64,000 nucleotides of DNA. Origin: Obelidium mucronatum (taxonomy: Eukaryota; Chytridiomycota; Chytridiomycetes; Chytridiales; Chytriomycetaceae). The number at the start of each line of letters is the position of its first letter. Position 1 is the stretch's first letter. Both the position numbers and the translations under genes were made by a program. Positions 44,838 through 56,242 of this stretch are shown here, one piece after another. The notes beneath the pieces are model-generated. The model worked only from the letters and a program-made list of their open reading frames with translations. It was not told the origin of the DNA and did not search any database. The stretch is from NCBI GenBank assembly GCA_025765595.1, contig JAIVFH010000095.1, positions 1 through 64,000 of the forward strand. Direction: 5' to 3'.

Positions 44838-46623
44838 TTACAACAAGGGTGTATTCTCATCATGAACAACGGCTACTTCTTCACCTCGACCGTCACGATC
44901 ATGGACACGATGCAACGCCATATCCATCGCCAACACATTTTCCTTTCGCACGACATGAATCGAAAGAAACAAGGCAAACCCAAGAAGCGCGGCCATGACC
45001 CAAAACACTGCTTGAGGAACAACGTGAACCGTGTACTGGTAAACGAGGTTTAACCCTGTTGTAGCGAAAATGGCAGAAAGCGATTCAAACAGTTGGATGG
45101 AACCGAATAAGCGTCCTTGATGGGATGGAGGGACGAGTGTGCTGAGTAAAGAGCGAACTGTTGGACCCGTAAAGCATGACATTGATGCAAAGAAGGAGGC
45201 TTTTTTGATGTTGTTAGAACTGCGGGATGGACTGGGGTTTTGATGTACGGATGGAAAAAAAGAATACACCGCCTCCGGCGGTACGGACCCGCCTTCGGCG
45301 GTGGGGAACCGCCTACGGCGGTAAGATTCCGCCTTCGGCGGACTGAGAAAAAAAAAAGAATACACCGCCTTCGGCGGACTGTGAAAAAAAAGAATACACC
45401 GCCTCCGGCGGTACGGACCCGCCTTCGGCGGTTGGAGATCCGCCTTCGGCGGAAAAGTACCGCCTACGGCGGTAAGATCCCGCCTTCGGCGGTAGTCAGT
45501 AGATAAACTCACAACAAACAAAAAGCAACGAAGAAGGAGCCAAAGAATAACAAATTTCACCAACAATAGCAAAAAACAAACTTGTCCTCAAAACAAAAAT
45601 CTCCCAAGCGACTTTAACATCAGAATTACTACCGCCACCAACAACAAACCTCAAAAAAGAGGGTAAAAGAAAAGAAAGCCATAAAATCTTTTGAGAAGCA
45701 GCAATCAAAGCAAACTGTCCAAAATCAAGAGACGTCCAACCAAACTGGTTTGAAGCGTAAAAGAGAAAAAAGACTTGAGCGCCAGCTAAAAGAAAGCCAA
45801 AGATGGCTAGGATAGTGATTAAAGCAGAAGCAGTAGGTATTTTGAATATTTGGTGAAGAGTAGAAGCAGTAGAGCTGACTGATTGCTTGAACACAGAGAG
45901 TATTGAAGTATTTGTCGTGTCTTCCGCCAAAGAATCAACGGACACAGCCTCAGACGATGGAAACACAATCAGTAGGTACAGCAGCAGCAGTATTGCGATT
46001 GCCAGACTCGTCCCGAAAGTGGCAGTGAAGGAGAGCCAGTTTGCCAGGGAGCCGCCAATCAGCGGACCCAGCGTGATCGCCACGGACATTGCGGCGTCCA
46101 TCAGCAGAAACCAGCGCGTGCGCTCGGCCGGCGCGCTCGTGTCGGCGAGGTAGGCGGAGGCGGCTGTTCGGAACAGAACGAGGCCGCCGCTCGCGCCGCT
46201 GGCGAAGGCGGCGGCGGCCAGCGCGGCGAGCAGCGCGTCGTTGCTTTGCTGCGCAGGGTTCGACTCGAACGCCGCCGCCACGCACAGCGCCGCCGCCGCC
46301 GCGGCCGCCGTCGCCGCCGTCGACGCCCGCAGCGCGCGCGTGCGGCCAAGCTGCCGCGGCGCGTCGAGCAGCGCGCCGCCGCCCGCGAGCGCCGCCAGCG
46401 CCGGCAGCTGCTCCGCAAGCCCAAGCCGCAGCGACCACGTGGCCGCGCGCGCCTGCACAAGCCCGTCCGCTGCACAAGCCGCATAGTCGGCGTGCTTCGA
46501 GCCGCACACAAGCAGGAGCACGAGCTGCTGCTGCGGCATGTAGCCGACAGTCACGGCGAGCGTCTTGAGAAAGAAGGCCACGAGCGCGTGGTACGGGTGC
46601 GGCTGCAGCCCAAGGACTCCCAT
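44838..46623 (-). CDS. MFS transporter D
   Basis: Minus-strand exons 46623..45513 and 45199..44838 give 490 aa. It shares PHPYHALVAFFLKTLAVTVGYM, the block PTVRSLLSTLVPPSHQGRLFGS and the acidic dileucine end DENTPLL with transporters A-C, and its intron sits where B has its own. The helix 2-3 signature is degenerate: GALLDAPRQLGR replaces GxxxDxxGRR. Codons for residues about 25-180 lie in an extreme GC-rich, Ala-rich island (46080-46540). The intron carries hairpin array 5. It lies 6 kb away from the tandem trio. Confidence 0.85.
45263..45493 (-). repeat. Hairpin array 5 (MFS D intron)
   Basis: Ten units; on the minus (sense) strand these read CCGCC-GAA-GGCGG with GGA and GTA loop variants. 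Units occur in tight runs separated by 5-7 bases and AAAAAAAGAATACA spacers. Confidence 0.95.
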
Positions 46624-46646
46624 TTATTATAATATAAATATTATAT

Positions 46647-47144
46647 TTAAAACCGCGGAATCACTCCTTTCCCTATCGCCATCGGATGTCCCCGATCCTT
46701 CGTCCGCATATACTCTGTAGACCCATCCGGCCGCTGTATGCGCTCCAAAATATTCATATCAACAAGATTCCGCAGAATACTCAAGTAATCCGGCTTCATG
46801 AATTCAGAAACAGTCTGCGCATCTCCCACTGTCTCTGTAATCTGCTTAACCACTCGTTCCTGTGTCAACTTTTCTTGCAGTGGAAACAGCGTCCCCACAT
46901 AACGCACCACGGCTTCCCATCCCGATTTCTTTGATGGAAAGACTGTCAGTCGGTTTCCATTGACGAGTGTGCCTCCGTGCAAGGTAATCACTCGAGCATA
47001 CACTTCTCGTGCAAGAAGATCGCCCATTGGAGCTTGAATACTATTCGAGCCGTCCATCATCTTGCTGTCCAAATCAATGTTTCCATCATAGTTTGCGAGC
47101 AGCCCTTCGAGGAATGGCGTTGACAGGTTTGCGAAAGCAGTCAT
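46647..47144 (-). CDS. Conserved-looking small protein of unknown family
   Basis: A single-exon minus-strand frame of 165 aa. It has good coding character, with a hydrophobic/helical start (FANLSTPFLEGLLANYDG), a central RLTVFPSKKSGWEAVVRYVG and a winged-helix-like end (FMKPDYLSILRNLVDMNILERIQ then a RPDGSTEYMR hairpin). I do not recognise it. It lies head to head with the HAUS1-like gene, 37 bases between start codons. Confidence 0.6.
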   Translation of the reverse strand: MTAFANLSTPFLEGLLANYDGNIDLDSKMMDGSNSIQAPMGDLLAREVYARVITLHGGTLVNGNRLTVFPSKKSGWEAVVRYVGTLFPLQEKLTQERVVKQITETVGDAQTVSEFMKPDYLSILRNLVDMNILERIQRPDGSTEYMRTKDRGHPMAIGKGVIPRF

Positions 47145-47181
47145 GATTGTGTGCTAAAAAATCAACAAAGAATAAAAAAGC

Positions 47182-47646
47182 ATGGACCTTGCAATCGCAA
47201 AACTCACTCTCGAAACACGTCAAAAGAAACGTCTTTTGAACAGAATCAAGGCCACAAATGCACACGCCAAAGAGCTTCTCCAACATGAGAGTTTGAAATC
47301 GCATCAACAAGACAACAATGTCGAAGAAGCAAAAGGAAAAGAACTCGCACAGAACGCGCTGATTCTCGGTGCGAAAGCAGCTGAATACAAGGACAGAATC
47401 AGAGAGCTGTCAGCCAACTTTGGGTACTCTAGCACCGAAAATGACTTGACCTCGATTGAATGCTTGACAAGAGACATTGACTTTGCACGGACAAACCACC
47501 TACGGCCAAAACAGGAAACTTTGGCCGCTTTCAAAGAACTGCCGCCTGACATTCACCTCGCGAATCTGATGCTTGCAGAAAAGAAGGCTTACTTGTCCGA
47601 ACTGATTCGAAGAAAGGACAAACTGTTGCAATCAATCACTCTCTAA
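47182..47646 (+). CDS. HAUS1-like augmin subunit, C-terminal half only
   Basis: A single-exon frame of 154 aa, almost entirely helical. LILGAKAAEYKDRIRELSANFG, then LTRDIDFARTNHLRPKQETLAAF and ELPPDIHLANLMLAEKKAYL follow the order and spacing of the last 130 residues of HAUS1 (Lxx-Pro-x-Pro-SLAxxKIEEAK). Augmin nucleates branching spindle microtubules. The animal protein is about 280 aa, so the N-terminal half is missing or lies in unrecognised exons, though the divergent neighbour leaves no room upstream. Confidence 0.5.
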   Translation: MDLAIAKLTLETRQKKRLLNRIKATNAHAKELLQHESLKSHQQDNNVEEAKGKELAQNALILGAKAAEYKDRIRELSANFGYSSTENDLTSIECLTRDIDFARTNHLRPKQETLAAFKELPPDIHLANLMLAEKKAYLSELIRRKDKLLQSITL

Positions 47647-47777
47647 AACCCCATACACCCATTTCAAATAAATACTCTCTCTCTCTTTATTTTTATAAAA
47701 CATAAACCGCATGAGACATTATTATTTTGGATGGTTTAAATAGAAGCTGTTAATACATAAAAAAAATGTACGAAAAT

Positions 47778-49532
47778 TTACGAGATGCTCAAAGTTCCAA
47801 AGTCCATGTCAATGACGCCGTGCCAGTAAAGTCTTATTTCCATCAAGTTTGCCACCGTAGTGATGGTAAAGGGGACTCTTAGCCGGGTCCAACCATTTTC
47901 AAAATATCGGTTCACAACAGAATCCATCCCGAACTGATTTGAAGCCAGCGATGATACGCCATCGAATATTTGTATAGATAGTATGGTTGCGTTTGATATT
48001 GTTTCTGGCTGGAGGGAAAAGGAAACGGGCTCAGAAATTTACGATCATCGAAACTCCAAGGCAAAAAAGAAAATAACCGCGTTTATACCTTTGCAGCCAA
48101 GCGAACATTAAAATTAGCGGTATAATTTCCCACTGGCATTTGAACAAACGGGCCAGCAGCCACAAGACCAGAACCAATAGTCACACGCTGAGCTGTTCTT
48201 GCACAAAGTACATTGGGAAGGGTCTCTAAAAAAAAGAGATACAGTCAGCATTGAAAAAAGTGAAGACTACAGGAAAATAAAAAAACGCGCTTTACGTGGA
48301 TATTGGACAAACCCAGGCATTGGCGAAAAGGGGGCCTCCATCGGCTCAAAAGTCCACAACGCTCCCGCACCCAGCGCCAACATTGCCAACACAGTTGTCT
48401 CTGTATTAATAACAGACCCATCCCCCTTCTCAACCCCCGTCTTCCAACTCGCAAACACACCCGTCCCACTCGAAACAATCTGCAACGATAATATATGACT
48501 ATGCAAAGACGCCACATGCTGCACCACCAAACTCAACTCTGATGGATTATCCTTCAACCAACCCGAATCAAGAAGCCGTTGAAACACCATCTTCATTTGA
48601 CACAAGTGATAAAAATCCTTGATCCCGCGGTAATCAAACCTCCAAGTCGCCTTATTCCAAACCGCATCCGATTTCGAAACAAGTGCATAAAACGCCGCGA
48701 AAACCGTCTCCCATTCCTTAATATTCGCGAAATACAAGGCATGTAAGGATATCTGATCCGGGTACTGCGCTGGGTCCACAAGTGCTAGTGGATACGGGTT
48801 ATACGTGGTATCCCCTTCCAACACAACGAACCGCGATTTCACAGAGGATTCGAATAGCCCCCATGGCTCGCTGGATCGATACGCGCGCATGGCGATTCTG
48901 GCAACGTAGTTGTCGTCATACCAGGCGTGGTAAAATGGGGTTCCTTGGTACAAGTTTTCGTTCACGCCAACGTGTTCGACAAAGGCGAATGCATCTTCTG
49001 GGGGTGCGGGTTTGTTGTTGTTGGAGGAGGAGGGAGGGGAGGAGCCTGAGTAGTCGAGTTCGCCGTTTTGGTCAAAGTCAGCAAACAAGATGCCTTGTCC
49101 ATCTCGACAGGTAGAGATCACGGGCGGCTTCGTTCCGTCGTATAGCACTGCGTTGAAGTTGTATGGATGCGCGGATGTGGCCCATTGTGGGTAGTAGTTG
49201 AATCTGTAAGTCAACTGGGAGACACGTTGGAACGTTCCAAAGGGACCTTTTGCGAATGCTAACGCGGCGAACCCGCGCGAGAGGTGTTGGCCAAAGAAGC
49301 GGGTTGTAGATGTTGTTAGGAGTTGTGGCGTCTTTGAAGAGTTGGGAATGGTTTCGGTGCGGGTGATGCCAAGCAGAATCAACGAAATGGCGCCGGCAAA
49401 GAGGATGAGGGCTAGGAGGCCGATGCAGTCGTCGTGCTTTTCCTTGTGTTTGTGGTGGAGAAAGTCGGGTATCCAAGGCCGGGCTGGTGGGTCTGGGTTT
49501 GCCAGTTCTGTTGCTTCAGGAGCTGAGGGCAT
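47778..49532 (-). CDS. Large membrane-anchored protein with DxDxNxExD loop, paralogue 1
   Basis: Minus-strand exons 49532..48296, 48225..48089 and 48008..47778 give 534 aa. A membrane helix (IGLLALILFAGAISLILLGI, about 37-56) precedes a large lumenal or extracellular part. ADFDQNGELD resembles the Ca2+ loop of dockerin/EF-hand repeats. A long helical region has WYDDNYVARIAMRAYRSSEPWG and NTETTVLAMLALGAGALWTF, consistent with an alpha/alpha toroid. The C-terminal 120 residues look like a beta-sandwich (VAAGPFVQMPVGNYTANFNV, IRLYWHG.IDMDFGTLSIS). A carbohydrate-active role is possible, but no family is recognised. In-frame upstream ATGs exist at 49598 and 49754. Confidence 0.7.
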
Positions 49533-49599
49533 TTTGATTTCAACCCGCTTGGAAAGAAAAATCTCAAACGTCTTTCTGGCTGGCAAATCCTTATTCATA

Positions 49600-49818
49600 A
49601 GGAAAGACCAAGTCAATCTAATTATTAATAATATACATAACGAAGACCTGAGAAAAGGAAAGACCACCCGGGAAGGGGTCAGGAAAGGAATAGAAATGGA
49701 AAGAAAGAGACTCAATATACCAGAAAACAATGAAAATGAAGAAACAGCAGCCAAGCAAGAGGGAGTGAAACCCTGGGCCCTAGCTTCAAGTACCTTAGGG
49801 GCAGTGGCGCCCCCCTAG
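49600..49818 (+). other. Possible retroelement tail
   Basis: A plus-strand frame (from about 49600) codes charged sequence (RKGKTTREGVRKGIEMERKR) and ends ASSTLGAVAPP before a CTAGG-flanked GGCGCC sequence. It is the sort of low-information C-terminus seen in LINE ORFs, but no catalytic domain is present. Confidence 0.2.
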
Positions 49819-50054
49819 GAGCAAATCAAGAGCCCAGTCAAACTTACAGGGGTGTAGGGAGGATGAAGAAAGGGAGAAAGTGATTGGGATTGCAAGTCAG
49901 GGTTGTATTATTTGTAGGCGGGAGGTCTGAAAGGGAATAGTGTAAATGGGGCCAGGTCTTGTTAAACCTTTTTATGAAATTACGTGGGGATAAGCAGTTC
50001 GACAAAGGTTTTATAACAAAAAACAGCTCATGTTATTTAAAACAAAAGTATGAT

Positions 50055-50775
50055 GAGCTGGGCTCCCAGAGACCCACCCCCCCTACGTGGCCCAAATTGC
50101 ATCCCTTCACTGGGAAACTAGAACCATTCTGAAGTATGCATATGATAGAAGTAATTGAGCACTTGGGAGCTGCATCTGGCTCTTCAGGCAGTGTGTTTAT
50201 GCTGCTGCAACCACCACGCATGAAACTGGGCTGCCACCTGCAACCCCTCAACCCGCACCAATGCCAGTCTCAAATCAGCTGCTGAATAGTGTATAGAGTG
50301 CTTGTACCAGCTTTGGGGCATTCCTCAGGCACCTGCTGTCCAAAGAGACTGAGCTGGGCTCCCAGAGACCCACCCCCCTACGTGACCCAAATTGCATCCC
50401 TTCACTGGGAAACTCAAACCATTCTGAAGTATGCATAGGATAGAAGTAATTGAGCACTTGGGAGCTGCATCTGGCTCTTCAGGCAGTGTGTTTATGCTGC
50501 TGCAACCACCACGCATGAAACTGGGCTGCCACCTGCAACCCCTCAACCCGCACCAATGCCAGTCTCAAATCAGCTGCAGAATAGTGTATAGAGTGCTTAT
50601 ATCAGCTCTGGGGCATGCCTCAGGCACCTGCTGTCCAACGAGACTGAGCTGGGCTCCCAGAGACCCACCCCCCCTACATGGCCCACATTGCATCCCTTCA
50701 CTGGGAAACTCAAAGGATAATAAATTATGCACATGCTAGACAAATTTCAGCACTTGGGAGATGGATCTGGCTCCT
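50055..50775. repeat. 296-bp tandem satellite (about 2.4 units)
   Basis: Units begin GAGCTGGGCTCCCAGAGACC at 50055, 50351 and 50646, a 295-296 base period. The third is truncated and fades from about 50715, with weak similarity to about 50775. Units 1 and 2 are almost identical. Each contains CCCCCCTACGTGG and CAGGCAGTGTGTTTATGCTG. No open frame is conserved as a gene. Confidence 0.9.
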
Positions 50776-51273
50776 TCTTGTTTGTAGGGTTCCAGTCCTT
50801 TTTATTTTCTCTCAATTGTCAAATCAAAATTCAAAACTGGTCTGAATTTTGTGTATGGCAGCATCACGTGCAACAATGGATTGGGTTGGTTTGGTTTACA
50901 AAGTGCATGGGCAAGGTAACGCAAGGACATGCTGTAACCCAAGGGTTATTATCAGGCAAATTATGGTCTTGAACGCTGATGCTGCAACTTGATCCAATAT
51001 ATATAGGGTTTAGGTAGGTTGTGATTACAAACTGTGGGTGGCTTAAAGCTTCAATTGTTCTCATTGGTGCGTCAACACTGAATCAGAGGCAGACACTCGA
51101 GTGATGGCACTACTTACTGGATCTTGGGTAAAGTAAGCATGTTGAGGCCATTTAAGTGTTAATGAATCATAGGACGGAAGAGCTTCTTGGTGTTGTACAG
51201 TGGTGGATCATCAGACATTTTTTTTGGTTGGGAAGCCAAAGAATAGCTATTATATAATAACCTTTCAAAGATT
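50776..51273. other. Spacer after the satellite
   Basis: No gene or repeat recognised. It contains a (TA)-rich ATATATATAGGG element at about 50997. Confidence 0.4.
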
Positions 51274-52884
51274 CTAAAGAGATATACTGATGCTTCCAAA
51301 ATCCAAGTCACAATATCCATGCCAATACAGTCTCAACTCGATGACATTTTCAACCACGTCTAGTTTAAATGGCAACCTCAACTGTTTCCAACTTTCATCA
51401 AGCCGTGAGTTTATGAGATCGTCAAAGCTGTATTCACAAACGGCAATGGTGGAGATGCCATCAAATATGTGTGCAGTTAAGATTGGCATATTTTTTTGTT
51501 GCGCTCCCTTCACAACACGAATATTGAAGCAAGCAGAATAGCTTCCAGTGGGGATTCGAACATGAGGTCCTTGAGCAATGAGGCCATTTCCGATTTTTTC
51601 AAACTCGTACATTCGAGCACATAAAACATGAGGCAATGTATCTAATGCCACGTCAAAATTGTCAAATAATTACATAAAAATTAATTAAATTAATACCTGG
51701 AAACTGGATAAATCCCGGAGATGGGGCAAACGGATACTCCGTTGGCTCAAAGGTCCACAAACTGCCTGCGCCAAGAGCAAGCATCGCCAACACCGTTGTT
51801 TCCGTATTTATCAAAGACCCATCTCCCTTTTTAACACCCGTTTTCCAACTCGTAAAGGCACCCGACTTTCCTTTAAGCTGAAGAGTCATAATCTGTCCAT
51901 GCAATGCAACAATATGTTGAAACACCAAACTTTCCTCCTTCCCATTCCTTTTCAAATACCCAGCATCCAACAATCTCTGAAAAACCATCTTCATATCGCA
52001 TAAATGATAAAAGTCATGAATATCAGGATAGTCGAATCGTTTCGTAACAAGATTATACTTTGCCCCCGACTTTTTCAAAAGCGCGTCCACAGCCAATTGT
52101 ACTTTTCCCCAGTGCCCGTTATTCGCCAAGTAAAAAGCATGCAAGGAAATTTGATCCGGATACTGAGCTGGGTCCTCCAACGCGTGGGGATATGGGTCGT
52201 GTGTTGCATCTCCTTCCATCACGACAAAACGCGACTTTACGGGAGAGTCGTGGAGTCCCCAGGGCTCGGATGAGCAATACGCGCGCATGGCGATGCGTGC
52301 TACATAGTTATCGTCGTACCATGCGTGGCAGAAGGGAGTTCCTTGGTGTTCGTGTTCGTTGACTCCCCAATGCTCGATGAAGGCGAATGCGTTTTCGGGT
52401 CCATGGCATACATCGATTTCTCCGTCATTGTTGAAGTCTGCCAAGAGGATTCCTTCGGCGTCGCGAGCTGTCGTCATGTCGGGTGGGTGGGAAGCTTGAA
52501 ACAGAAGCAATGAATGAAACTGCCAAAAGATTCGGAGCTTAAATTCAAACCAGCTTCGAGAACGGCGCCAAAGTTGAACGGATGGTCTATTGTCGCCCAT
52601 TGCTTGTAGTAGTTGTATTCGTACGTCAGTTGCTTGACTGGCCTGAATACACCAAGCGGGCCCTTTGAGAATTCGAGGGCTGGGAATCCACGTGAAATGT
52701 GCTGGCCATAGTGGGATTGTTTGCTGAGATGTAGAATCAGAACTGGTTTTCGCGATGGTTCTCCCTTTGCTGTTCGGTCATCTTCAACGCAAACCACACC
52801 AGATTGTATGCCAGTCGTGCCATTCAAGTAGTCCAGCAATGCGCCAACACCAGGAAACCAGCACGAAAACAGTCCACCAGTCAT
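51274..52884 (-). CDS. Large protein with DxNxDxExD loop, paralogue 2
   Basis: Minus-strand exons 52884..52551, 52494..51697 and 51641..51274 give 499 aa, collinear with paralogue 1. Shared parts include GQHISRGFPALEFSKGP, ADFNNDGEID (Ca2+-type loop), HAWYDDNYVARIAMRAY, NTETTVLAMLALGAGSLWTF and the beta-sandwich end IELRLYWHGYCDLDFGS. It lacks the N-terminal membrane helix, starting MTGGLFSCWFPGVGALLDYL, and lacks the last intron of paralogue 1. Paralogues share the second-to-last intron position. Function unknown. Confidence 0.7.
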
Positions 52885-53262
52885 TTTGGCGGGACCTTTT
52901 TTTCAAATAGAATTTCTAGAATTTCACAAGAATTTCACAAGCTTTGACATTGCAACCATCTTTCAAAAGTATCATTGCTGATATTCTTGGAAGAAATTGG
53001 GAGTGTATCATCATCCACTGGCATCCAGCATCACTCAGACCGGACCGCTCTAAGAGGTGTACCACTGAATGTTATTATTTTCAGTGTTTTTCTCTATCGA
53101 ACTTTTAACCTTATACTTTTATATATACCAGCAAGATTTCCAAGAAATTTGATTTTGGTCAAAGAATATAACGTATTCCAGATTGATTACACCCAAAGTA
53201 AATTAAAAAAAAAAAGGAACCAAAAAACCAAACCAAAAAAACCAAACTATAATAATTTAATT
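52885..53262. other. AT-rich spacer
   Basis: No feature recognised between paralogue 2 and the 3' end of NTO1; A-rich at 53200-53255. Confidence 0.4.
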
Positions 53263-56199
53263 TCAACGCCGACGCTTCTTCACTAAATCCCGCAGGTCTT
53301 TTGGCAACTCAAACTCCTGGTCTTCCAGCTGCGGATAGTCTCCAAAAATACCATAATCAATCACAGTCTTCTTCACATGTACGCGCGAAGAAGATCTTCG
53401 ACTTTTGAGGTTTCTGCCCGTGTCAGCTCCCGCGGCAGTAATAGTTTCGTCTTCTGGCAAGTAAATAGACGCGAATGCTAACGGCGATGACGATTTGGCG
53501 GGTTCCAGCTTTGCGCTCGCCTCTTGGATAATCCGTCGAATCTTTGCATCAGGGAAACCAGCAGACTTTTGCGGGGTATATAAATCGTCGTTCGGGTTAT
53601 CTCCTGGCACCGGCAAAGCATCGGCAAGTACACCCAATCCCCCTAACCGCAAAGACGATCTCCTCCTTTGAACTAAATCACCAACTGGCTCCGCCGCGAG
53701 AGCTGCATCCGTAGAGTTGGCGCTTTTTTTCTTTTGGCGTTGGGTCTTGCTGTTTTGAGTTGTTGGAGGTATTGGATTTGTAACGGCGGCGTCAACTGCG
53801 GCACTGATTCGTGACGGGCTTTCGCCAATTCGTCTGCGAGATCTCGGGGACTCCATCAATTCTTGTTCATGCAAAGCTTTAGCAAGACGTTCGTCTTCCA
53901 ATAGTTGACGTTCTTGAGCGTCATCATCGCCTAGCGCGTTTTCCTCCAGCTGGTGTTGACTGGCAACAGCACCCTTTGATTCCATGTCCAATTCGTTTTG
54001 ACTCACGGACAAGGAAGACTGGGATTCTTCTAACGATGATAGCGGTGACGGGTCTTCTGTTGTCAATTTCGGCGACAACCGAGTGGAAATGGGAGCAGGT
54101 ATACTGTCTTGGAAGGTGTCAAATACAGATTCTGGGACACCGTTGGCCAAACAGCCGGTATCTTTGTCGATTTCTAGCATGGCTTCTTGTTCAAATGCCC
54201 GTTCAAGAGCGGGGCCGCTTCGAGTCAAAAGTCGATCGGCTGCTCGATACCAAGGTGTATCTGGTCTATTATATAATTGCGCGTTCCTGCAAATAAGCAA
54301 AAAGTCGTCCTATTTTTTAATAAAGAAAAACACAGGTTAACAAAACCTTGTAAAGTGGTCGGAGAAAAGAACCATCATTACTTTAAACTGAGAGACAGAG
54401 CGATACTCGTTATCTTCCACTTTTTCCTCCATTTCTTCAAAACTCATTGCCTTGCCAACAACACTCAAGTAATCAGGCACAGCCTCCAAATCCACAGGCT
54501 CCTCAAACAATCCCTTCACGTCCAACTTTCGAATTTCAAGTAAAATAGGACGCAATATAAATGTGAGAGGATTGAGACACAAATCCATGATTTGAAGTTG
54601 CGTGTTGCTTCGCTTTAATCTCTCCCGTTCACGTTTTTTGACGAGCTCGCAAAGCATTCGGACGCGTTCCAAGTCATTGCGGATTTTCTTGAGGATATCG
54701 ATCCGTTTCGCGCGGATGGTTTCATCTTGTTGGATAACTGTGCTCGTTGCAGTCCATGGCTGTATCAGTCACGCTTTAGAATACAGCACCAAGACCATAA
54801 AAGAATACAGTCAAATACCTCTAAATGAAGTCTCTTCAACAAGGGTGCACCTCTGCGTCCTTCTCGCTTTAAAGCCCAGTACCGGCAACACTTTTCCACA
54901 AAAGCATTCTTTCCACGAACAGCGCTGCTCCCTCGAATCGCATTACTAACAGCACGACAAATACCCAAAGGAATAATTGGGGTTGCGATAAGACGCTTAT
55001 ATGCTTCGTCCTGAGCTTTCAACAACTCATGATCGATTTCATCTTTTGCAGAAGCACGGCCCTCGCCAAGGTAATCGTTATCTTCATCTTCTTCAGCGTC
55101 GGATTCGAGTTGTTTCCGTTTTCGGGTATTTGGAGCAGAGTAGTTGTTGCTGGCAGGACTAGTCTCTCGTTTGGTTTTTTTGGATGGAGGACTTGCTGAC
55201 GCATCGTCTTCCAGTTGTTGCTGGTTGGTTGGTTCATGGAAGCCGAGGAGAAGTTCAGCTTCTAATTCGGGTGTTGTTTTGAATTTTCCGTGGCTCAAGT
55301 TGTGTTGACGTCGAAACAAAAAGATTTCTTTTTCCACATCGATTTGGTCGCGATACTCTTTCTGTTTTTTTTCTTTTGGTCAGATATGATGGAACCAAAA
55401 AAAAAGCAATGAAGAAATGAAAATACTCAACTGGTGCATGCTTATCGCAGTGGCTTTTCATGTCATCGCCAATCTTCATGAACAACTTGCATTTTTTGGC
55501 ACATGTGACGTGGTAACTGGCATAGCAACTTTTTGTGGAACATTGAATACAAGCTCCTTTCTTTCTCCCACATAGATAGCAAGTCAATTTGTATCGAGAG
55601 GATGGTACACTCTTTGAATCAATCGGTTCCATATACGTTGCATTCCCAAAAGACGCTTCTGGAATCCATTGAGCACAAACAACATGAGCCCATCTGTTGG
55701 AATTTGTTTGCTTCAAGGCGCCATTCTCATTTGGACAGAGACAACACGACACTGGTCTGTCTGGACTGACCATACATCTCCGGCATAGCCACTGTCCTTC
55801 TGGAATGAAGGGGACTCCATAGCAATCCTGATGCACAGCTAAATTGCACCCATCGCAGAAAACGATGGCGTTGCTGTTTTCGCATTCTCCGTCATCACAT
55901 ATAGCGCAATTAATATCTTCCGGTTCGTCCAAGTCTCTTTGCGGTTTCGGAATTTGCTTAAATAGGTCGAACCACTCCTTTTCTAATCGATCCATTATGA
56001 ATTCAAAGAGAATGTCGGGAATAGGTGGTTCAGAGGAGGCTGAATGGCGTTGTGCGTTTTGAGCGGCGAGCCAGGCTTTGTCTTGTTCGTCCATATCGTA
56101 TTCAATTCGGCTGTTGAGTTCTTCTTCGGTTGGTTCTATGATGGGATGTGTTGTGTTCCGTTAGAGATCCTTGTTTGGAACAAAGAATATAGTGGCACA

Positions 56200-56242
<43 letters not shown>

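Noticed and set aside
46089..46632. Several Arg/Ala-rich frames on both strands
   Set aside because: Shadows of MFS D caused by the GC-rich island; no domain signal.
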